This document shows, piece by piece, positions 1 through 13,584 of a stretch of DNA of 64,000 bases. Made by a program: the position numbers and the translations under genes. Numbering within the stretch: position 1 is the stretch's first letter; each line of letters opens with the position of its first letter. The notes under the pieces are model-generated. The model made no database searches and was not told the origin of the DNA. It saw nothing but the letters and a program-made list of their open reading frames with translations. Source of the DNA: Burkholderiales bacterium RIFCSPHIGHO2_01_FULL_63_240 (lineage in GTDB: Bacteria; Pseudomonadota; Gammaproteobacteria; Burkholderiales; Burkholderiaceae_C); the NCBI GenBank assembly GCA_001770725.1, contig MERU01000009.1:124001-188000 (forward strand), in the 5' to 3' direction.

Positions 1-319
1 CGTGGCGGTTGACCACCTTGGCGGGGCAGCCGAAGTTCAGGTCCACGCCGGGTGAGCCCAGCTCCGCCAGGCGCGCGGCGTTGTCCGCCATGCAGGCCGC
101 GTCGGAGCCCAGCAGCTGCCCGCGCACCGGCACGCCCGCCGGTGTGCGTCCACCGTGACCGAGCTCCGGCATGATGCGGCGAAAGGCGCGTTCAGGCAAA
201 ACGCGCTCGGTCACGCGGATGAATTCGGAGACGCAGCGATCCACGCCGCCGGCCCGCGTGAGGATGTCACGCAAGGGGGCGTCAAGCAGGCCTTCCATGG
301 GCGCGAGCAGGATCTGCAT
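1..319 (-). CDS. dusC: tRNA-dihydrouridine(16) synthase DusC, N-terminal part
   Basis: The reverse-strand reading from the ATG at 319 gives a protein beginning [13 protein letters not shown] and reaching the [10 protein letters not shown] segment at the window edge; the rest lies outside. The order of [33 protein letters not shown] and [11 protein letters not shown] closely follows the N-terminal half of E. coli DusC, the FMN enzyme that reduces a uridine in the tRNA D-loop. The APMEG and GCPAK segments belong to the FMN-binding barrel. The gene is divergent from the HDOD gene to its right. Family assignment is firm; the DusC subgroup is inferred from the ELxHGGRTP-type segment. Confidence 0.9.
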   Translation of the reverse strand, partial: MQILLAPMEGLLDAPLRDILTRAGGVDRCVSEFIRVTERVLPERAFRRIMPELGHGGRTPAGVPVRGQLLGSDAACMADNAARLAELGSPGVDLNFGCPAKVVNRH

Positions 320-433
320 GGGGTCTCAGGCACGAGAATGGGAGCCAGGCGAAGGCGCCAGTGTACGCACCCGCCGACCACCGCATCGCGGGCTTCAGCC
401 GGCGCTCTACCTGGTCGATATCCACACATCCGA

Positions 434-1333
434 ATGCCTGCAGTCTCCATGATCACCGCCCCTGAGTTGTCCACCATCGACGATGTCCTGCAGGAGCTCG
501 ACCGGGCCCGCCGCAGCGGCCCCTTGCAGCACATCGTCATCCCGCCGTGCCCGGAGTTGCTCACGCGCCTGCAGAAGGCCATGGCCGCTGCCGAGCCCGA
601 TCTCAACGAGGTCGCACGCATCGCCACCAGCGACGTGGCGATGTCGGCCACGCTGCTGCGCGCGGCCAACAGCCCTGTCTACTCGGCGGGCGGCGCGGCC
701 GTGCAGACCATCGGCCAGGCCATGAACCGCCTGGGCCTGCAGCACACCGCGGCGGTCATGACCGGCTTCCTGGCCCGCGGGGCCCTGCGCGTGAACGCGC
801 CGCAGCTGCAGCGTTTCTGGGAGCGCTCCACCAAGCGTGGCCTGGCCATGTCGCACCTGGCCGAACGCCTGCCTGGCATGTCGTCCGATCTGGCCCACAC
901 CTACGGCCTGTTCTGCCACGTGGGCATGCCGGTGATGGTTCAGAGCGTCAAGGGCTACCTGGGCACGATGGTCGAAGCGGGTGCCCGCATCGACCGCTCC
1001 TACGTGCAGACCGAGAACGCCAACCATCGCACCGACCACGCTGTGGTGGGCGCCCTGGTGTGTCGCCTGTGGCGCCTGGCGCCGACGGTGACCGCGGCCA
1101 TCCGCCTTCACCACGACCTCGACTCGCTGGGTGAGCGCAGCGCCGACCCCGAGGTCAACACCCTGGTGTCCGTCGGCTTGCTGGCCGAATGGCTGATGCG
1201 CCGTCACGAGGCGCTCGACCCCGACGCCGACTGGGTGGCGCATGGCGCGGCGGCGATGGACTGGCTTGATGTCAGCGAGGGTGACCTTCTCACCTGGTTC
1301 GAAGAGCTGCAGGAAGCGTTCGACGCGGTCTGA
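434..1333 (+). CDS. HDOD domain signalling protein
   Basis: The product of about 299 residues has a single HDOD domain over most of its length. Features include LPxCPELL-like IPPCPELLTRL near the N-terminus, then DVAMSATLLRAANSP, the helix NRLGLQHTAAVM, and the HRTDHAVVGALVCRLW and IRLHHD segments. HDOD proteins are non-catalytic relatives of HD phosphohydrolases, used in bacterial signalling and stress responses. The frame is open upstream to 155, but that part overlaps dusC and is arginine-rich shadow sequence. ATG 434 or ATG 449 is the likely start; neither has a clear Shine-Dalgarno site. There are no membrane segments. The target or partner is unknown. Confidence 0.85.
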   Translation: MPAVSMITAPELSTIDDVLQELDRARRSGPLQHIVIPPCPELLTRLQKAMAAAEPDLNEVARIATSDVAMSATLLRAANSPVYSAGGAAVQTIGQAMNRLGLQHTAAVMTGFLARGALRVNAPQLQRFWERSTKRGLAMSHLAERLPGMSSDLAHTYGLFCHVGMPVMVQSVKGYLGTMVEAGARIDRSYVQTENANHRTDHAVVGALVCRLWRLAPTVTAAIRLHHDLDSLGERSADPEVNTLVSVGLLAEWLMRRHEALDPDADWVAHGAAAMDWLDVSEGDLLTWFEELQEAFDAV

Positions 1334-1414
1334 AGACCTTTGCCGCAAGGCCCCTGAGCGTGGGTGCCGGAGCCGATAAGATCCGGGCATCCACAGAACC
1401 AGGGAGAAAACAAG

Positions 1415-2347
1415 GTGGCGTCCAGCCTGCTCATCCTTCTCGATGACATCGCGACCGTGCTCGACGATGTCGCGCTGATGTCCAAAGTCGCGGCCAAGAA
1501 AACGGCCGGTGTGCTGGGTGATGACCTGGCGCTCAATGCCCAGCAGGTCTCCGGCATCCGAGCCGAGCGCGAGCTGCCGGTGGTCTGGGCCGTTGCCAAG
1601 GGCTCGTTTCGCAACAAGCTGATCCTGGTGCCCTCGGCCCTGGCCATCAGCGCGGTGGCTTCCTGGGCGATCACCCCTCTGCTGATGGCAGGGGGCGCCT
1701 TCCTTTGCTTCGAGGGCGCGGAGAAGATCCTCCACCCCTTGCTGCACCGCGACGAGGAAGGCGCGCACCACGCCGCGCTCACGCAGGCCGTGGCTGATGA
1801 GCAGGTGGACATGGTGGCCTTCGAGCGCGAGAAGATCCAGGGTGCCGTGCGCACCGACTTCATCCTCTCGGCCGAGATCGTCGTCATCACCCTGGGCACC
1901 GTGGCCCTGGCCCCTTTGACTCAGCAGGTGCTGGTGGTGGGCGGTGTGGCCTTGGCCATGACGGTGGGTGTCTACGGGTTGGTGGCCGCCATCGTCAAGA
2001 TGGACGACGTGGGCCTGCACCTGAGCCAGCGAGCCCATGCCGGGGCCCAACTGCTCGGCCGGGGTCTGCTGGCCACGGCCCCGCGCATGATGAAGGCGCT
2101 GTCGGTGGTGGGCACCGCGGCCATGTTCCTGGTGGGCGGCAGCATCCTGCTGCACGGCCTGCCCGGTGCGCACGACCTGGTTCACGCGGTGGAGCACGCC
2201 GCCGAGGCGGTGCCCGGCATCGGGCCGGTGCTGTCGGTGCTGGCGCCCATGGTGGTGGACGCGCTGGCCGGTGTGCTGGCCGGCCTCGCGGTGGTGGCAG
2301 GTGTGGGCCTGGTCAGCCGCGTCGTGGGCTGGTTCCGGCGTCGCTGA
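1415..2347 (+). CDS. DUF808/YedI family inner-membrane protein
   Basis: A 310-residue integral membrane protein, beginning [20 protein letters not shown] and continuing with [19 protein letters not shown], the hallmark N-terminus of the DUF808 (E. coli YedI) family. Several hydrophobic segments follow ([42 protein letters not shown], and a C-terminal pair around 275-305). The start is the GTG at 1415, which has an AGGGAGA ribosome site eight bases upstream; the frame is open to 1364 but without a site there. It ends 18 bp before the convergent sensor kinase. Function is unknown for the whole family. Confidence 0.85.
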   Translation: MASSLLILLDDIATVLDDVALMSKVAAKKTAGVLGDDLALNAQQVSGIRAERELPVVWAVAKGSFRNKLILVPSALAISAVASWAITPLLMAGGAFLCFEGAEKILHPLLHRDEEGAHHAALTQAVADEQVDMVAFEREKIQGAVRTDFILSAEIVVITLGTVALAPLTQQVLVVGGVALAMTVGVYGLVAAIVKMDDVGLHLSQRAHAGAQLLGRGLLATAPRMMKALSVVGTAAMFLVGGSILLHGLPGAHDLVHAVEHAAEAVPGIGPVLSVLAPMVVDALAGVLAGLAVVAGVGLVSRVVGWFRRR

Positions 2348-2365
2348 CCCCTGTTGCGCCGGGGC

Positions 2366-4261
<1,896 letters not shown>

Positions 4262-4390
4262 ATCACCTCTGCGCTGGGTGGTGTTGAGCCTGCCCCCGAA
4301 ATGAGGGAGGCGATTGGGGCCCCATTATTCCCCTTTTCAGCTGGTGCAATGCAGGCATGACCGGATCAAACTGCCGCCTTTTTCTCGCAG

Positions 4391-4409
4391 TTGGCGGATC
4401 TGCCGCCAA
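4391..4409. repeat. Perfect 7-bp inverted repeat (TTGGCGG/CCGCCAA)
   Basis: TTGGCGG, a five-base ATCTG loop, then CCGCCAA form a small hairpin in the 196-bp gap between the acyl amino acid synthase stop and the sensor kinase start. It lies 49-67 bases past the stop codon at 4458, in the direction of that gene. It could be a factor-assisted terminator for the minus-strand gene, but no T-run follows directly. Confidence 0.35.
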
Positions 4410-4457
4410 ACTGTCGCAAATTGGCCCGATCTGCGACCACGGTTTGGCCGCCTCGCG

Positions 4458-5207
4458 TCAGCTGAGGGATTCGCTGAATTCGGGCTCGTGCACCATCGAC
4501 AGCGGCACGCTGAATTTGCGCTGCGCACGTTCGAAGTCGATGTCGATATCCGGATGAAGCGTCTGAGCCATGAACCCGTAGAGCGGGCAGGCCGCGGCGA
4601 TCCACCGGTTGTCGGCCTGGGTGATGTCCATGTAGAAGAGCGTGACCGGCACACCCGGCTGGGCCGAGGTGACGACCTTCTCGCCGTCGAACACGTCCTG
4701 GAACTGCATGGCGTGGTACATGCGGTCGATGGGCGAGCGCCCGATCAGCAGCGAGAAATCGATGCCCACGCGGTAACTGATCTCGAAGGCGGCCTTGACC
4801 AGTGCGGGCAGCACCATGCGGCCTTCCGGGCCGTTGCGAACCGTCATGCGGCCGGCTTCGAGCAGGTGCTTGTTGCGAAACCGCTCGGGCAGCGCGAGCT
4901 CCGTCTCGAAACGCAGGGGCTGGTTGAGGTTGGTCTGCAGGCGCAGCGCCCCGACCACCTCGCCAGTTTCCTTGGACTCCGCCATCAGGATGAGGACGTC
5001 GTCTCGCAGGTCGTCGGGTTCAGGGCGCGACAGGGTCAGGCGGGTCACCAGGTCGGGCTGGTGGCGCCCATAGGCCTGGGCACGCTGCAGGCAGACCTTT
5101 TCGATGTCGTCCTGGCTGCTGGCCAGCCGGATGGTGAAAGGCAGCAGCTGCGTTTCGGTGATCGCGTGACTGTAGGGACGGTCGAGCCTGACAGTGGGCC
5201 TGGACAT
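4458..5207 (-). CDS. FeeM-like N-acyl amino acid synthase (GNAT/LuxI-type fold)
   Basis: A 249-residue protein with IRLASSQDDIEKVCLQRAQAY near the N-terminus, DDVLILMAE, TGEVVGALRLQ, ELALPERFR, the segment EAGRMTVRNG, and LIGRSPIDRMYHAMQFQ. This pattern of a strand-helix N-terminus, a gVvGalRl strand and an E-x-gR/l-x-v core is that of the FeeM/N-acyl amino acid synthase group, relatives of LuxI acyl-homoserine lactone synthases that use acyl-ACP. ATG 5207 has GAGAGG eight bases upstream; an upstream GTG (5216) overlaps that site and is less likely. The protein stands alone, with no nearby acyl carrier protein. The exosortase-associated acyltransferase family is an alternative assignment. The substrate is not known. 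Confidence 0.65.
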   Translation of the reverse strand: MSRPTVRLDRPYSHAITETQLLPFTIRLASSQDDIEKVCLQRAQAYGRHQPDLVTRLTLSRPEPDDLRDDVLILMAESKETGEVVGALRLQTNLNQPLRFETELALPERFRNKHLLEAGRMTVRNGPEGRMVLPALVKAAFEISYRVGIDFSLLIGRSPIDRMYHAMQFQDVFDGEKVVTSAQPGVPVTLFYMDITQADNRWIAAACPLYGFMAQTLHPDIDIDFERAQRKFSVPLSMVHEPEFSESLS

Positions 5208-5326
5208 GAACAACACCTCTCAAGACCGGTGACGAACCCGCTGCGCCAGAGTGGTCCGGCTGACAGCAACCCGCGTGGAACGAGGGCCGCCAGGGGGTTT
5301 GAACTCGGTTCCAGCGGCCTCACACA

Positions 5327-5356
5327 TTCTTACAGTGTCAACAGCTTAAATGACAA
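5327..5356 (-). promoter_or_regulatory. Candidate sigma-70 promoter for the FeeM-like gene
   Basis: Read on the minus strand, TTGTCA (5356-5351) and TAAGAA (5332-5327) are separated by 18 bp, in an AT-rich island of an otherwise GC-rich region about 120 bp upstream of the gene. Other TTGACA-like hexamers overlap it, so the exact promoter is uncertain. Confidence 0.35.
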
Positions 5357-5416
5357 AGTGTGTAAATGCGTGAGGTTTTAACGATCTTGGTGTTGTAAAC
5401 GTGCGTTTGAGGGGCG

Positions 5417-6184
5417 TCACCCCCCCAGTTGCTGGTGCAGGGCCACCAGCTCCTGACTCAGCTTGTGGCGGGCGTCCAGGTGGATCATCGGCCGCGACAG
5501 CTGGTGGGATTCCTTGATCTTGACCGAGGCGCTGAGGTAGGGCTGCAGCACGGGCAGCCCCTCGTCGATCAATTCCTGCACCAGTTTCTGCGGCAGCGTG
5601 GCCCGGGGTTGAAACTGGTTGACCACGATGCCGGAGACTTTCAATTCGTCGTTGTGGTCGGCGCGGATTTCCTGGACGTTATCCAGCAGGGTGTACAGCG
5701 CCCGGCGCGAGAAATCGTCGCAGTCGAAGGGAATCAGGCAGCCTTGCGCCGCAATCAGGGCCGAGCGGGTGTAGAAATTCAACGCCGGTGGGGTATCGAC
5801 GTAAATCCTGTCGTACGTTTGGCCGATTTCCTCCAACGCGTCCCTGAGCTTGTAGATCTTGTAGCGGGACTCGAGTTTGGCGTGCAACTCGTCGAGCGAG
5901 GGGTGCGAGGGCAGCAGGTCCAGGCTCTCCCAAGGCGTGGCCACGATGTGGTCGTGGATGTCGCTGGGCTTGGCGGTGAAGCGCAGGGTCTGCTCGAAGA
6001 AGGCCGCGGCGCTGCGGCTGGCGTCTTCGGCGGGCGCGCCCATGAGGTAGTGGCTGGAGTTGCCCTGCGGGTCGAGGTCGACCAGCAGCGTGCGCAGGCC
6101 TTGTGCCGCGCTGATGGCGGCCAGGTTGCAGGCGATCGTCGATTTGCCGACGCCCCCCTTCTGGTTGAAAACGACGTAGCGCAT
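5417..6184 (-). CDS. ParA family partition/positioning ATPase
   Basis: The 255-residue protein begins [16 protein letters not shown], a deviant Walker A box with the signature lysine. [12 protein letters not shown] (Walker A' region) and [13 protein letters not shown] (Walker B) follow. This places it in the chromosomal or orphan ParA group of dimerising ATPases that position cargo on the nucleoid or membrane. The start at ATG 6184 is chosen because the Walker box should begin within the first ten residues; upstream codons in frame are shadow. No parB or parS-like gene is adjacent. It lies downstream of minE on the same strand, 120 bp away, and could be an orphan ParA with an unknown cargo. 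Confidence 0.88.
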   Translation of the reverse strand: MRYVVFNQKGGVGKSTIACNLAAISAAQGLRTLLVDLDPQGNSSHYLMGAPAEDASRSAAAFFEQTLRFTAKPSDIHDHIVATPWESLDLLPSHPSLDELHAKLESRYKIYKLRDALEEIGQTYDRIYVDTPPALNFYTRSALIAAQGCLIPFDCDDFSRRALYTLLDNVQEIRADHNDELKVSGIVVNQFQPRATLPQKLVQELIDEGLPVLQPYLSASVKIKESHQLSRPMIHLDARHKLSQELVALHQQLGG

Positions 6185-6243
6185 GGTGGCTGGGCCCTCC
6201 GCGAAATGGTTGCTGCCTGGCATTGTGCACCGCAACAAGTGCG

Positions 6244-6279
6244 AAGCCGGCCACCTCCCAGCAAGGGAAGGGCCGGCTT
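6244..6279 (-). terminator. Hairpin downstream of minE, possible terminator
   Basis: AAGCCGGCC (6244-6252) and GGCCGGCTT (6271-6279) form a perfect 9-bp stem with an 18-base loop, between the minE stop and the parA start. Only two T's follow on the minus strand, so termination would be weak. Confidence 0.45.
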
Positions 6280-6304
6280 GGGCGGGGCCGGGCTGTCAGC
6301 GGGC

Positions 6305-6565
6305 TCAGCGGCCGGCTTCAGGCAGCTCGATCTTGACTTCCAGCACCTCCAGGTCGCCCTGGCGTTCCATGGCCACCTTGATGTCGTCCGGGTTGATGGA
6401 CACGTACTTGGAGATCACGGCGACCAGTTCCTTTTGCAGGTCGGGCAGGTAGCTGGGGCTGTGGCTGCGGCCGTTGCGCTCGTGCGCCAGGATCAGCTGC
6501 AGGCGCTCCTTGGCCACCGAGGCCGTCTGCTTCTTTTCACCGAGGAAGAAGGAGAGGAATCCCAT
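6305..6565 (-). CDS. minE: Cell division topological specificity factor MinE
   Basis: This 86-residue protein reads [26 protein letters not shown], matching the amphipathic membrane-targeting N-terminus and the anti-MinCD helix of MinE. It is followed by [17 protein letters not shown] and the dimer domain. MinE displaces MinC and stimulates the MinD ATPase, driving pole-to-pole oscillation so that the Z-ring forms at mid-cell. The ATG at 6565 matches the family start; a GTG at 6574 that overlaps the minD stop codon would add three residues. It is the last gene of the minC-minD-minE operon. Confidence 0.97.
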   Translation of the reverse strand: MGFLSFFLGEKKQTASVAKERLQLILAHERNGRSHSPSYLPDLQKELVAVISKYVSINPDDIKVAMERQGDLEVLEVKIELPEAGR

Positions 6566-6570
6566 GGTGT

Positions 6571-7386
6571 TCACTTGCCTCCGAACAGGCGCTTGAAGAA
6601 GCCGGGCTTTTCGGCGTCGATGAAGCGCAGGGGTTTTTCCTGACCCAGGAACCGGTCGATGACGTCGCTGTAGGCCTCTGCCACGTCGGTGCCCTTCATG
6701 TGGATGGTCGGAATGCCCTGGTTGGAGGCATTGAGCACCGTCTCCGATTCGGGGATCACGCCAATGAGCTTGACCTTGAGGATGTCATAGACGTCGTCGA
6801 GCGAGAGCATCTGCCCGCCTTCAACCCGGTTGGGGTTGTAGCGGGTGATCAGCAGGTGCTCCTTGATGGGCTCGCCGCCTTCTTGGGCGCGCTTGGTCTT
6901 GCTGCTGAGCATGCCCAGGATGCGGTCGGAGTCGCGCACCGAGGAGACCTCGGGGTTGGTCACCACGACGGCTTCGTCGGCGAAGTGCATGGCCATGAGC
7001 GCGCCGGTTTCGATGCCGGCCGGCGAGTCGCAGACGACGTACTCGAAGCCCATGTCGCCCAGGTCCTTGAGGACCTTCTCGACGCCTTCTTGCGTCAGGG
7101 CTTCCTTGTCACGCGTTTGCGAGGCGGCCAGGATGAACAGGTTCTCGCATTGCTTGTCCTTGATGAGGGCCTGGTTCAGGTTGGCCTCGCCATGGATGAC
7201 GTTGATGAGGTCGTAGACCACGCGGCGCTCGCAACCCATGATGAGGTCGAGGTTGCGCAGGCCGACGTCGAAGTCGATGACGGCCGTCTTGTGGCCGCGC
7301 AGGGCCAGGCCCGATGCGAAGGAGGCGCTGGTGGTCGTCTTGCCGACGCCACCTTTGCCGGAGGTCACGACGATGATCTTGGCCAT
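6571..7386 (-). CDS. minD: Septum site-determining ATPase MinD
   Basis: The 271-residue protein starts [19 protein letters not shown], the deviant Walker A motif of MinD/ParA ATPases. [17 protein letters not shown] and [11 protein letters not shown] (Walker B) follow, and the protein ends with an amphipathic tail ([12 protein letters not shown]) that inserts in the membrane in the ATP form. MinD recruits MinC to inhibit FtsZ at the poles and is removed by MinE. Length and order match the family. It lies 37 bp after minC and 5 bp before minE. Confidence 0.98.
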   Translation of the reverse strand: MAKIIVVTSGKGGVGKTTTSASFASGLALRGHKTAVIDFDVGLRNLDLIMGCERRVVYDLINVIHGEANLNQALIKDKQCENLFILAASQTRDKEALTQEGVEKVLKDLGDMGFEYVVCDSPAGIETGALMAMHFADEAVVVTNPEVSSVRDSDRILGMLSSKTKRAQEGGEPIKEHLLITRYNPNRVEGGQMLSLDDVYDILKVKLIGVIPESETVLNASNQGIPTIHMKGTDVAEAYSDVIDRFLGQEKPLRFIDAEKPGFFKRLFGGK

Positions 7387-7423
7387 GGGAGGGCGGTCCT
7401 TTCAGGGATCGGTGCGAGGGGTT

Positions 7424-8185
7424 TCAGGAAGAAATGGGTTCAAAGACCAGGCGCTCGCCGTCGAGGCGGATCTGCGCCGGCTTGCCGCGCACGTTGTCGG
7501 GCAGCGGGTTGTCGGTGGTGCGGTAGGTGCCGGCGATGGACAGCAACTCGGGCTCCATCACCGTGGCGAAGATGCGGGCCTGGCGGTTGCCCTTGGCGCC
7601 AGCGATCGCCTTGCCGCGCAGCGGCGCGTAGACGTGGATGCTGCCGTCGGCGATGACCTCGGCGCCGTGGTTGACCACGGCGGTGATGATGAGGTCGCCG
7701 CCCTTGGCGTAGAACTGCTGGCCCGAGCGCAGCGGCTTGTCGAGCACCACGGTGCTGGCGGCCACGGGCACTTCGACCTCAACGGGCACCTCGACGCGCA
7801 CTTCGCGAACGACCTCGCGCACCACCTCGACGGTTTCGACGCGGGCGGGCGCGGCCACGCTGTCGGGCGCTTCGACCAGGCCGGCGGCGCGGGCGGCTTC
7901 GCCTTGCTTGCGGGTGGCGCCGCGCACGGCGATCGGTTTGAGCTTGTAGCGGCCCAGCAGCTCGATGAGCGCGGGGAAGTCGATGGCGACGTCCAGGCTG
8001 GCCAGGTGCGTCAGGTCGATGACCAGGGGTTCGCCGTCGAACAGGTCGGGCGTGGCGCCAAAGCGCGCTTCAAGGGCCTGCGCCAGGGTGGTCAGGTTGC
8101 CGGTCTTGAGCAGGAAGGCTTCCAGCGTCAGCGAAGCGCTCTTGAGATCGAACAAGGCGGAGGCGTTGGCGGCAGGGGCGTTCAT
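7424..8185 (-). CDS. minC: Septum site-determining protein MinC
   Basis: A 253-residue inhibitor of FtsZ assembly. The N-terminal domain (LFDLKSASLTLEAFLLKTGN onward) is followed by a charged proline/valine-rich linker (VEVVREVVREVRVEVPVEVE, residues about 125-145). The C-terminal beta-helix domain has SGQQFYAKGGDLIITAVVNHGAEVIADG and HVYAPLRGKAIAGAKG, the surface that binds MinD. ATG 8185 starts MNAPAANAS; the frame is open to 8227, but the family begins just before the LFDLKS segment. First gene of the min operon. The repeated VREV/VEVP linker is longer and more regular than in E. coli. Confidence 0.95.
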   Translation of the reverse strand: MNAPAANASALFDLKSASLTLEAFLLKTGNLTTLAQALEARFGATPDLFDGEPLVIDLTHLASLDVAIDFPALIELLGRYKLKPIAVRGATRKQGEAARAAGLVEAPDSVAAPARVETVEVVREVVREVRVEVPVEVEVPVAASTVVLDKPLRSGQQFYAKGGDLIITAVVNHGAEVIADGSIHVYAPLRGKAIAGAKGNRQARIFATVMEPELLSIAGTYRTTDNPLPDNVRGKPAQIRLDGERLVFEPISS

Positions 8186-8319
8186 GAACAGCGGCGCTGG
8201 TAAAACGTGAAGTTTAAGGCAGCGCAAGGGCGCTTCCCGGGCGCGAGGGCGCCATCGTCGGATACTGGTGCTCAGGGTGCACCCGCATGGGGTGCCAGGT
8301 GAAAGGGTGGATGGCAGGC

Positions 8320-9567
8320 ATGGGCTGGCTCGAATCGATGTCGGCGGCGCAGACGGGGTTGGTCGTGGCCTTTGGCGCCGGGCTGCTCATTGGCGTCGAG
8401 CGGGAGCGCCGCAAGGGGCAGGGGCCGGATCGCCATTCGGCTGGTTTGCGCACCTTCCTGGTGGCGGCCCTGGCCGGGGCGGCCGGGCAGGTGCTGTCGC
8501 CGGTGGTGGCCACGGTGGTGCTGGCGGCGGTGTCGGGGTTGGCTGGCTTGTCCTACTGGCGTTCGCGCTCCGATGACCCGGGCCTGACCACGGAGCTGGC
8601 CCTGATCGCGACCACGCTGATCGGCATGCTGGCGGTGTCGCAGCCAGAAGTGGCCGCGGCGCTGGCGGTGGTGCTGGCGGGGGTGCTGGCCCTGAAGACG
8701 AGGCTGCACCATTTCGCGACCGACTGGCTGAGCGAGGCCGAGTTGCACGATGGCCTGCTGCTGGCCGCGCTGGCGCTGGTGTTGCTGCCGCTGTTGCCGG
8801 CGGAGCCGATCGCCTGGCTGGGGCACCTGTCGCCGCGCCGCGTGCTCATGCTCGTGCTGGTGATTTTGCTCATGCAGGCGGCGTCCCACCTGGGACAGCG
8901 CCTGCTGGGCGCGCGCGCCGGGGTGCCGATGACGGGCCTGCTCGGCGGCTTCGTCTCCAGCACCGCCACCATCAGCGCCTTGGGCAGCCAGGCTCGCAGC
9001 GGCGAGGTGCCGCTCAGGCTGGCCTGGTGTGGCGGGGTGTTGTCCACCGCGGCGACGTGGTTGCAAGCGTGGTTGATCGGCGGGGTGCTCGCGCCTCGCC
9101 ATGTTTCGGAGATGGCGGGCGTGGCCCTGGTGGGCGCGGCGGTGCCCGGCCTGATCGGGCTGGCCCTGTGGCGCCGGCAGGTCGCCGGTGAGCGCGTGCA
9201 GGCCCGGGTGGACGGGCCGGTCCTGAGGTTGAAGGAGGCGCTGCAGGTCAGCGCGCTGCTCGTGGTCGGGGCGATGCTGGTGCAGTGGGCGCATGCTCGC
9301 AGCGACGCGGGCTTGCTCATCGGCGTGGGCCTTGCCGCGATCGCCGATGCCCACGCGCCCGTCGCGGCGCTGTGGGGCATGCGCGATGCGGGCGGGCTGT
9401 CAGCCAACGAGTTGCTGCACGGCACGCTGGTGGCCATCAGCGTCAACGCGGGCACGCGAACCATCGCGGCCTGGGCTGCAGGGGGGGCGCGTTATGCCGC
9501 GGGCATCGGTGCCGCCCTGGGCCTGAGCCTGGCGGTGGTCTGGGGCTGGGATGCCTTCTTGAGCTGA
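8320..9567 (+). CDS. MgtC/SapB-DUF4010 membrane protein
   Basis: A roughly 415-residue polytopic membrane protein. The N-terminal part (VAFGAGLLIGVERERRKGQG, then GLRTFLVAALAGA) carries the MgtC/SapB signature. The rest (GVPMTGLLGGFVSSTATISALG and the C-terminal helices with LIGVGLAAIADAHAP) matches DUF4010. About ten hydrophobic segments are visible. Starts at 8287, 8311 and 8320 are all in frame. The GGTGG/AAAGGG stretch at 8302-8310 fits 8320 best by spacing. The gene is divergent from minC and convergent with the radical SAM gene. The physiological role of this two-domain family is unknown. Confidence 0.82.
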   Translation: MGWLESMSAAQTGLVVAFGAGLLIGVERERRKGQGPDRHSAGLRTFLVAALAGAAGQVLSPVVATVVLAAVSGLAGLSYWRSRSDDPGLTTELALIATTLIGMLAVSQPEVAAALAVVLAGVLALKTRLHHFATDWLSEAELHDGLLLAALALVLLPLLPAEPIAWLGHLSPRRVLMLVLVILLMQAASHLGQRLLGARAGVPMTGLLGGFVSSTATISALGSQARSGEVPLRLAWCGGVLSTAATWLQAWLIGGVLAPRHVSEMAGVALVGAAVPGLIGLALWRRQVAGERVQARVDGPVLRLKEALQVSALLVVGAMLVQWAHARSDAGLLIGVGLAAIADAHAPVAALWGMRDAGGLSANELLHGTLVAISVNAGTRTIAAWAAGGARYAAGIGAALGLSLAVVWGWDAFLS

Positions 9568-9594
9568 GCGCGACCGAGGTGCAGGCTCGGGGCT

Positions 9595-12153
<2,559 letters not shown>

Positions 12154-12435
12154 GAGGTTGACGCGGGTGGGGCGTCGCAGGACAACCCGACATTGTCGCC
12201 TGGGCGGGCCCCGAACGGGCGTGAGGATCCCCCAGGCGGGGCGGGGTCTTGTGGGTCGGGCACGGTGTCCGGTTGACGGGTGGCCTTGACCGAAATCGCG
12301 AAGGTGCCCCCTGGGACGGCGGGTTGTTTTTTGTAAAGCCGGCGTTTGAAGGCCTGGCGCCAAGCACGCCGAGGTGGCCGCGCCTCACAATGCGCGTGTG
12401 TCCGATTTGCCCGAACAAAAAGGGGTTTTCATCCG

Positions 12436-13413
12436 ATGATCCGTCAGCGCATCACCAGTGTTCTTGCTTCTGTCGCCGTGGCCCTGGCCGGCGTCACCTT
12501 GTCGGTGGCGCCAGTCGAGGCCGAGGCCAAACGCCTGGGCAGCGGCCGCGCCTCAGGCATGCAGCGCCAGATGCCCGCCAAGCAGGCCGACAGTTCGCCG
12601 CCGGCCCAGAACGCCACGCCCAACCAGGCGGCCAAACCCGCTCAGGCCGCGCCGGCCAACGCAGCGGCTCAGACCGCCGCCCAGCCGGCCAAGCGTTCGT
12701 GGATGGGCCCCATCGCTGGCCTGGCCGCCGGCCTGGGCCTGGCCGCGCTGGCCAGCCATTTCGGCTTCGGTGAAGAACTCGCCAACTTCATGATGATGGC
12801 CTTGCTGGGCGTGGTGGCCATGGTCGCCATCGGCTGGTTGATGCGCCGCATGCGCGGTGCGCAGCCGACCGGCCCGCAGCTGGCGGGCGCGGGCGCGCCG
12901 TTCCCTGGCGCTTCGGCTTCTGCCGGTTCGCAGCCGGCCGCTGGCTCGACCATGGCCCGTGAGGCCCAGGGCGTGTTCAACGGTGCTCAGGCAGCCGGTG
13001 CTTCGTCCGCTGGCATCGGTGCGGCCGTGGCCGCGCGCCCCGAAGGCTTTGACGCCGATGGCTTCACCCGCATCGCCAAGATGATCTTCATCCGCCTGCA
13101 GGCCGCCAACGACGAAGCCAACATCGAAGACCTGCGCAAGTTCACCACGCCGGAGCTGTTCGCCTCGCTGCGCCTGGACTTGCAGGAGCGTGGCCAGTCT
13201 GCTCAGCAGACCGACGTGATGCAGCTCGACGCCGAACTGGTGGACACGGCTCAGGAAAATGGCCAGTGGGTGGCGTCGGTTCGCTTCAGTGGCCTGATCC
13301 GCGAGGAAGTGGGTCAGGGGGCCGAGCCGTTCAACGAGCTGTGGCACCTGGTCAAGCCGCTGGAGGGTGGTCGCGAATGGGCGATTGCCGGCATCACGCC
13401 GCTGCAGGCCTGA
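12436..13413 (+). CDS. Tim44-like domain membrane protein
   Basis: A 325-residue protein with a signal-like hydrophobic N-terminus (ITSVLASVAVALAGVTLSV) and an Ala/Pro/Gln-rich linker to about residue 90. Two hydrophobic segments follow (GPIAGLAAGLGLAALASHFG and FMMMALLGVVAMVAIGWLM), then a soluble C-terminal Tim44-like domain (DGFTRIAKMIFIRLQAANDE, DLRKFTTPELFASLRLDLQ, WHLVKPLEGGREWAIAGITP). In bacteria these are membrane-anchored proteins of unknown role. ATG 12436 begins the signal segment. The gene is divergent from ygiQ across 282 bp and is followed by a strong hairpin shared with the HiPIP gene. Confidence 0.85.
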   Translation: MIRQRITSVLASVAVALAGVTLSVAPVEAEAKRLGSGRASGMQRQMPAKQADSSPPAQNATPNQAAKPAQAAPANAAAQTAAQPAKRSWMGPIAGLAAGLGLAALASHFGFGEELANFMMMALLGVVAMVAIGWLMRRMRGAQPTGPQLAGAGAPFPGASASAGSQPAAGSTMAREAQGVFNGAQAAGASSAGIGAAVAARPEGFDADGFTRIAKMIFIRLQAANDEANIEDLRKFTTPELFASLRLDLQERGQSAQQTDVMQLDAELVDTAQENGQWVASVRFSGLIREEVGQGAEPFNELWHLVKPLEGGREWAIAGITPLQA

Positions 13414-13479
13414 AGCGGTGACGCGTTGATTTGACAGGGCTGGCGGCGTCCACGACGCCCTGGCCTTTGTCCAAAAAAG

Positions 13480-13509
13480 AAGCCCGTCCGGTGTGAACCT
13501 GACGGGCTT
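13480..13509. terminator. Intrinsic terminator between convergent Tim44-like and HiPIP genes
   Basis: AAGCCCGTC (13480-13488) pairs with GACGGGCTT (13501-13509) over nine bases with a 12-base loop. A TTTT-type stretch lies on the plus side, and a run of T's (opposite AAAAAA at 13473-13478) on the minus side, so it can serve both genes. Confidence 0.85.
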
Positions 13510-13584
13510 TTGCTTGGTGCCTTGCCGGCTTGCGGCGCGCTCCGACCGGTGTGGGGCCGACCGGTGGCGAAGAGGCGAGGTCGA

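Noticed and set aside
407..2197. A 596-codon minus-strand open frame opposite the HDOD and DUF808 genes
   Set aside because: Histidine- and glutamine-rich shadow; both plus-strand genes have conserved family motifs.
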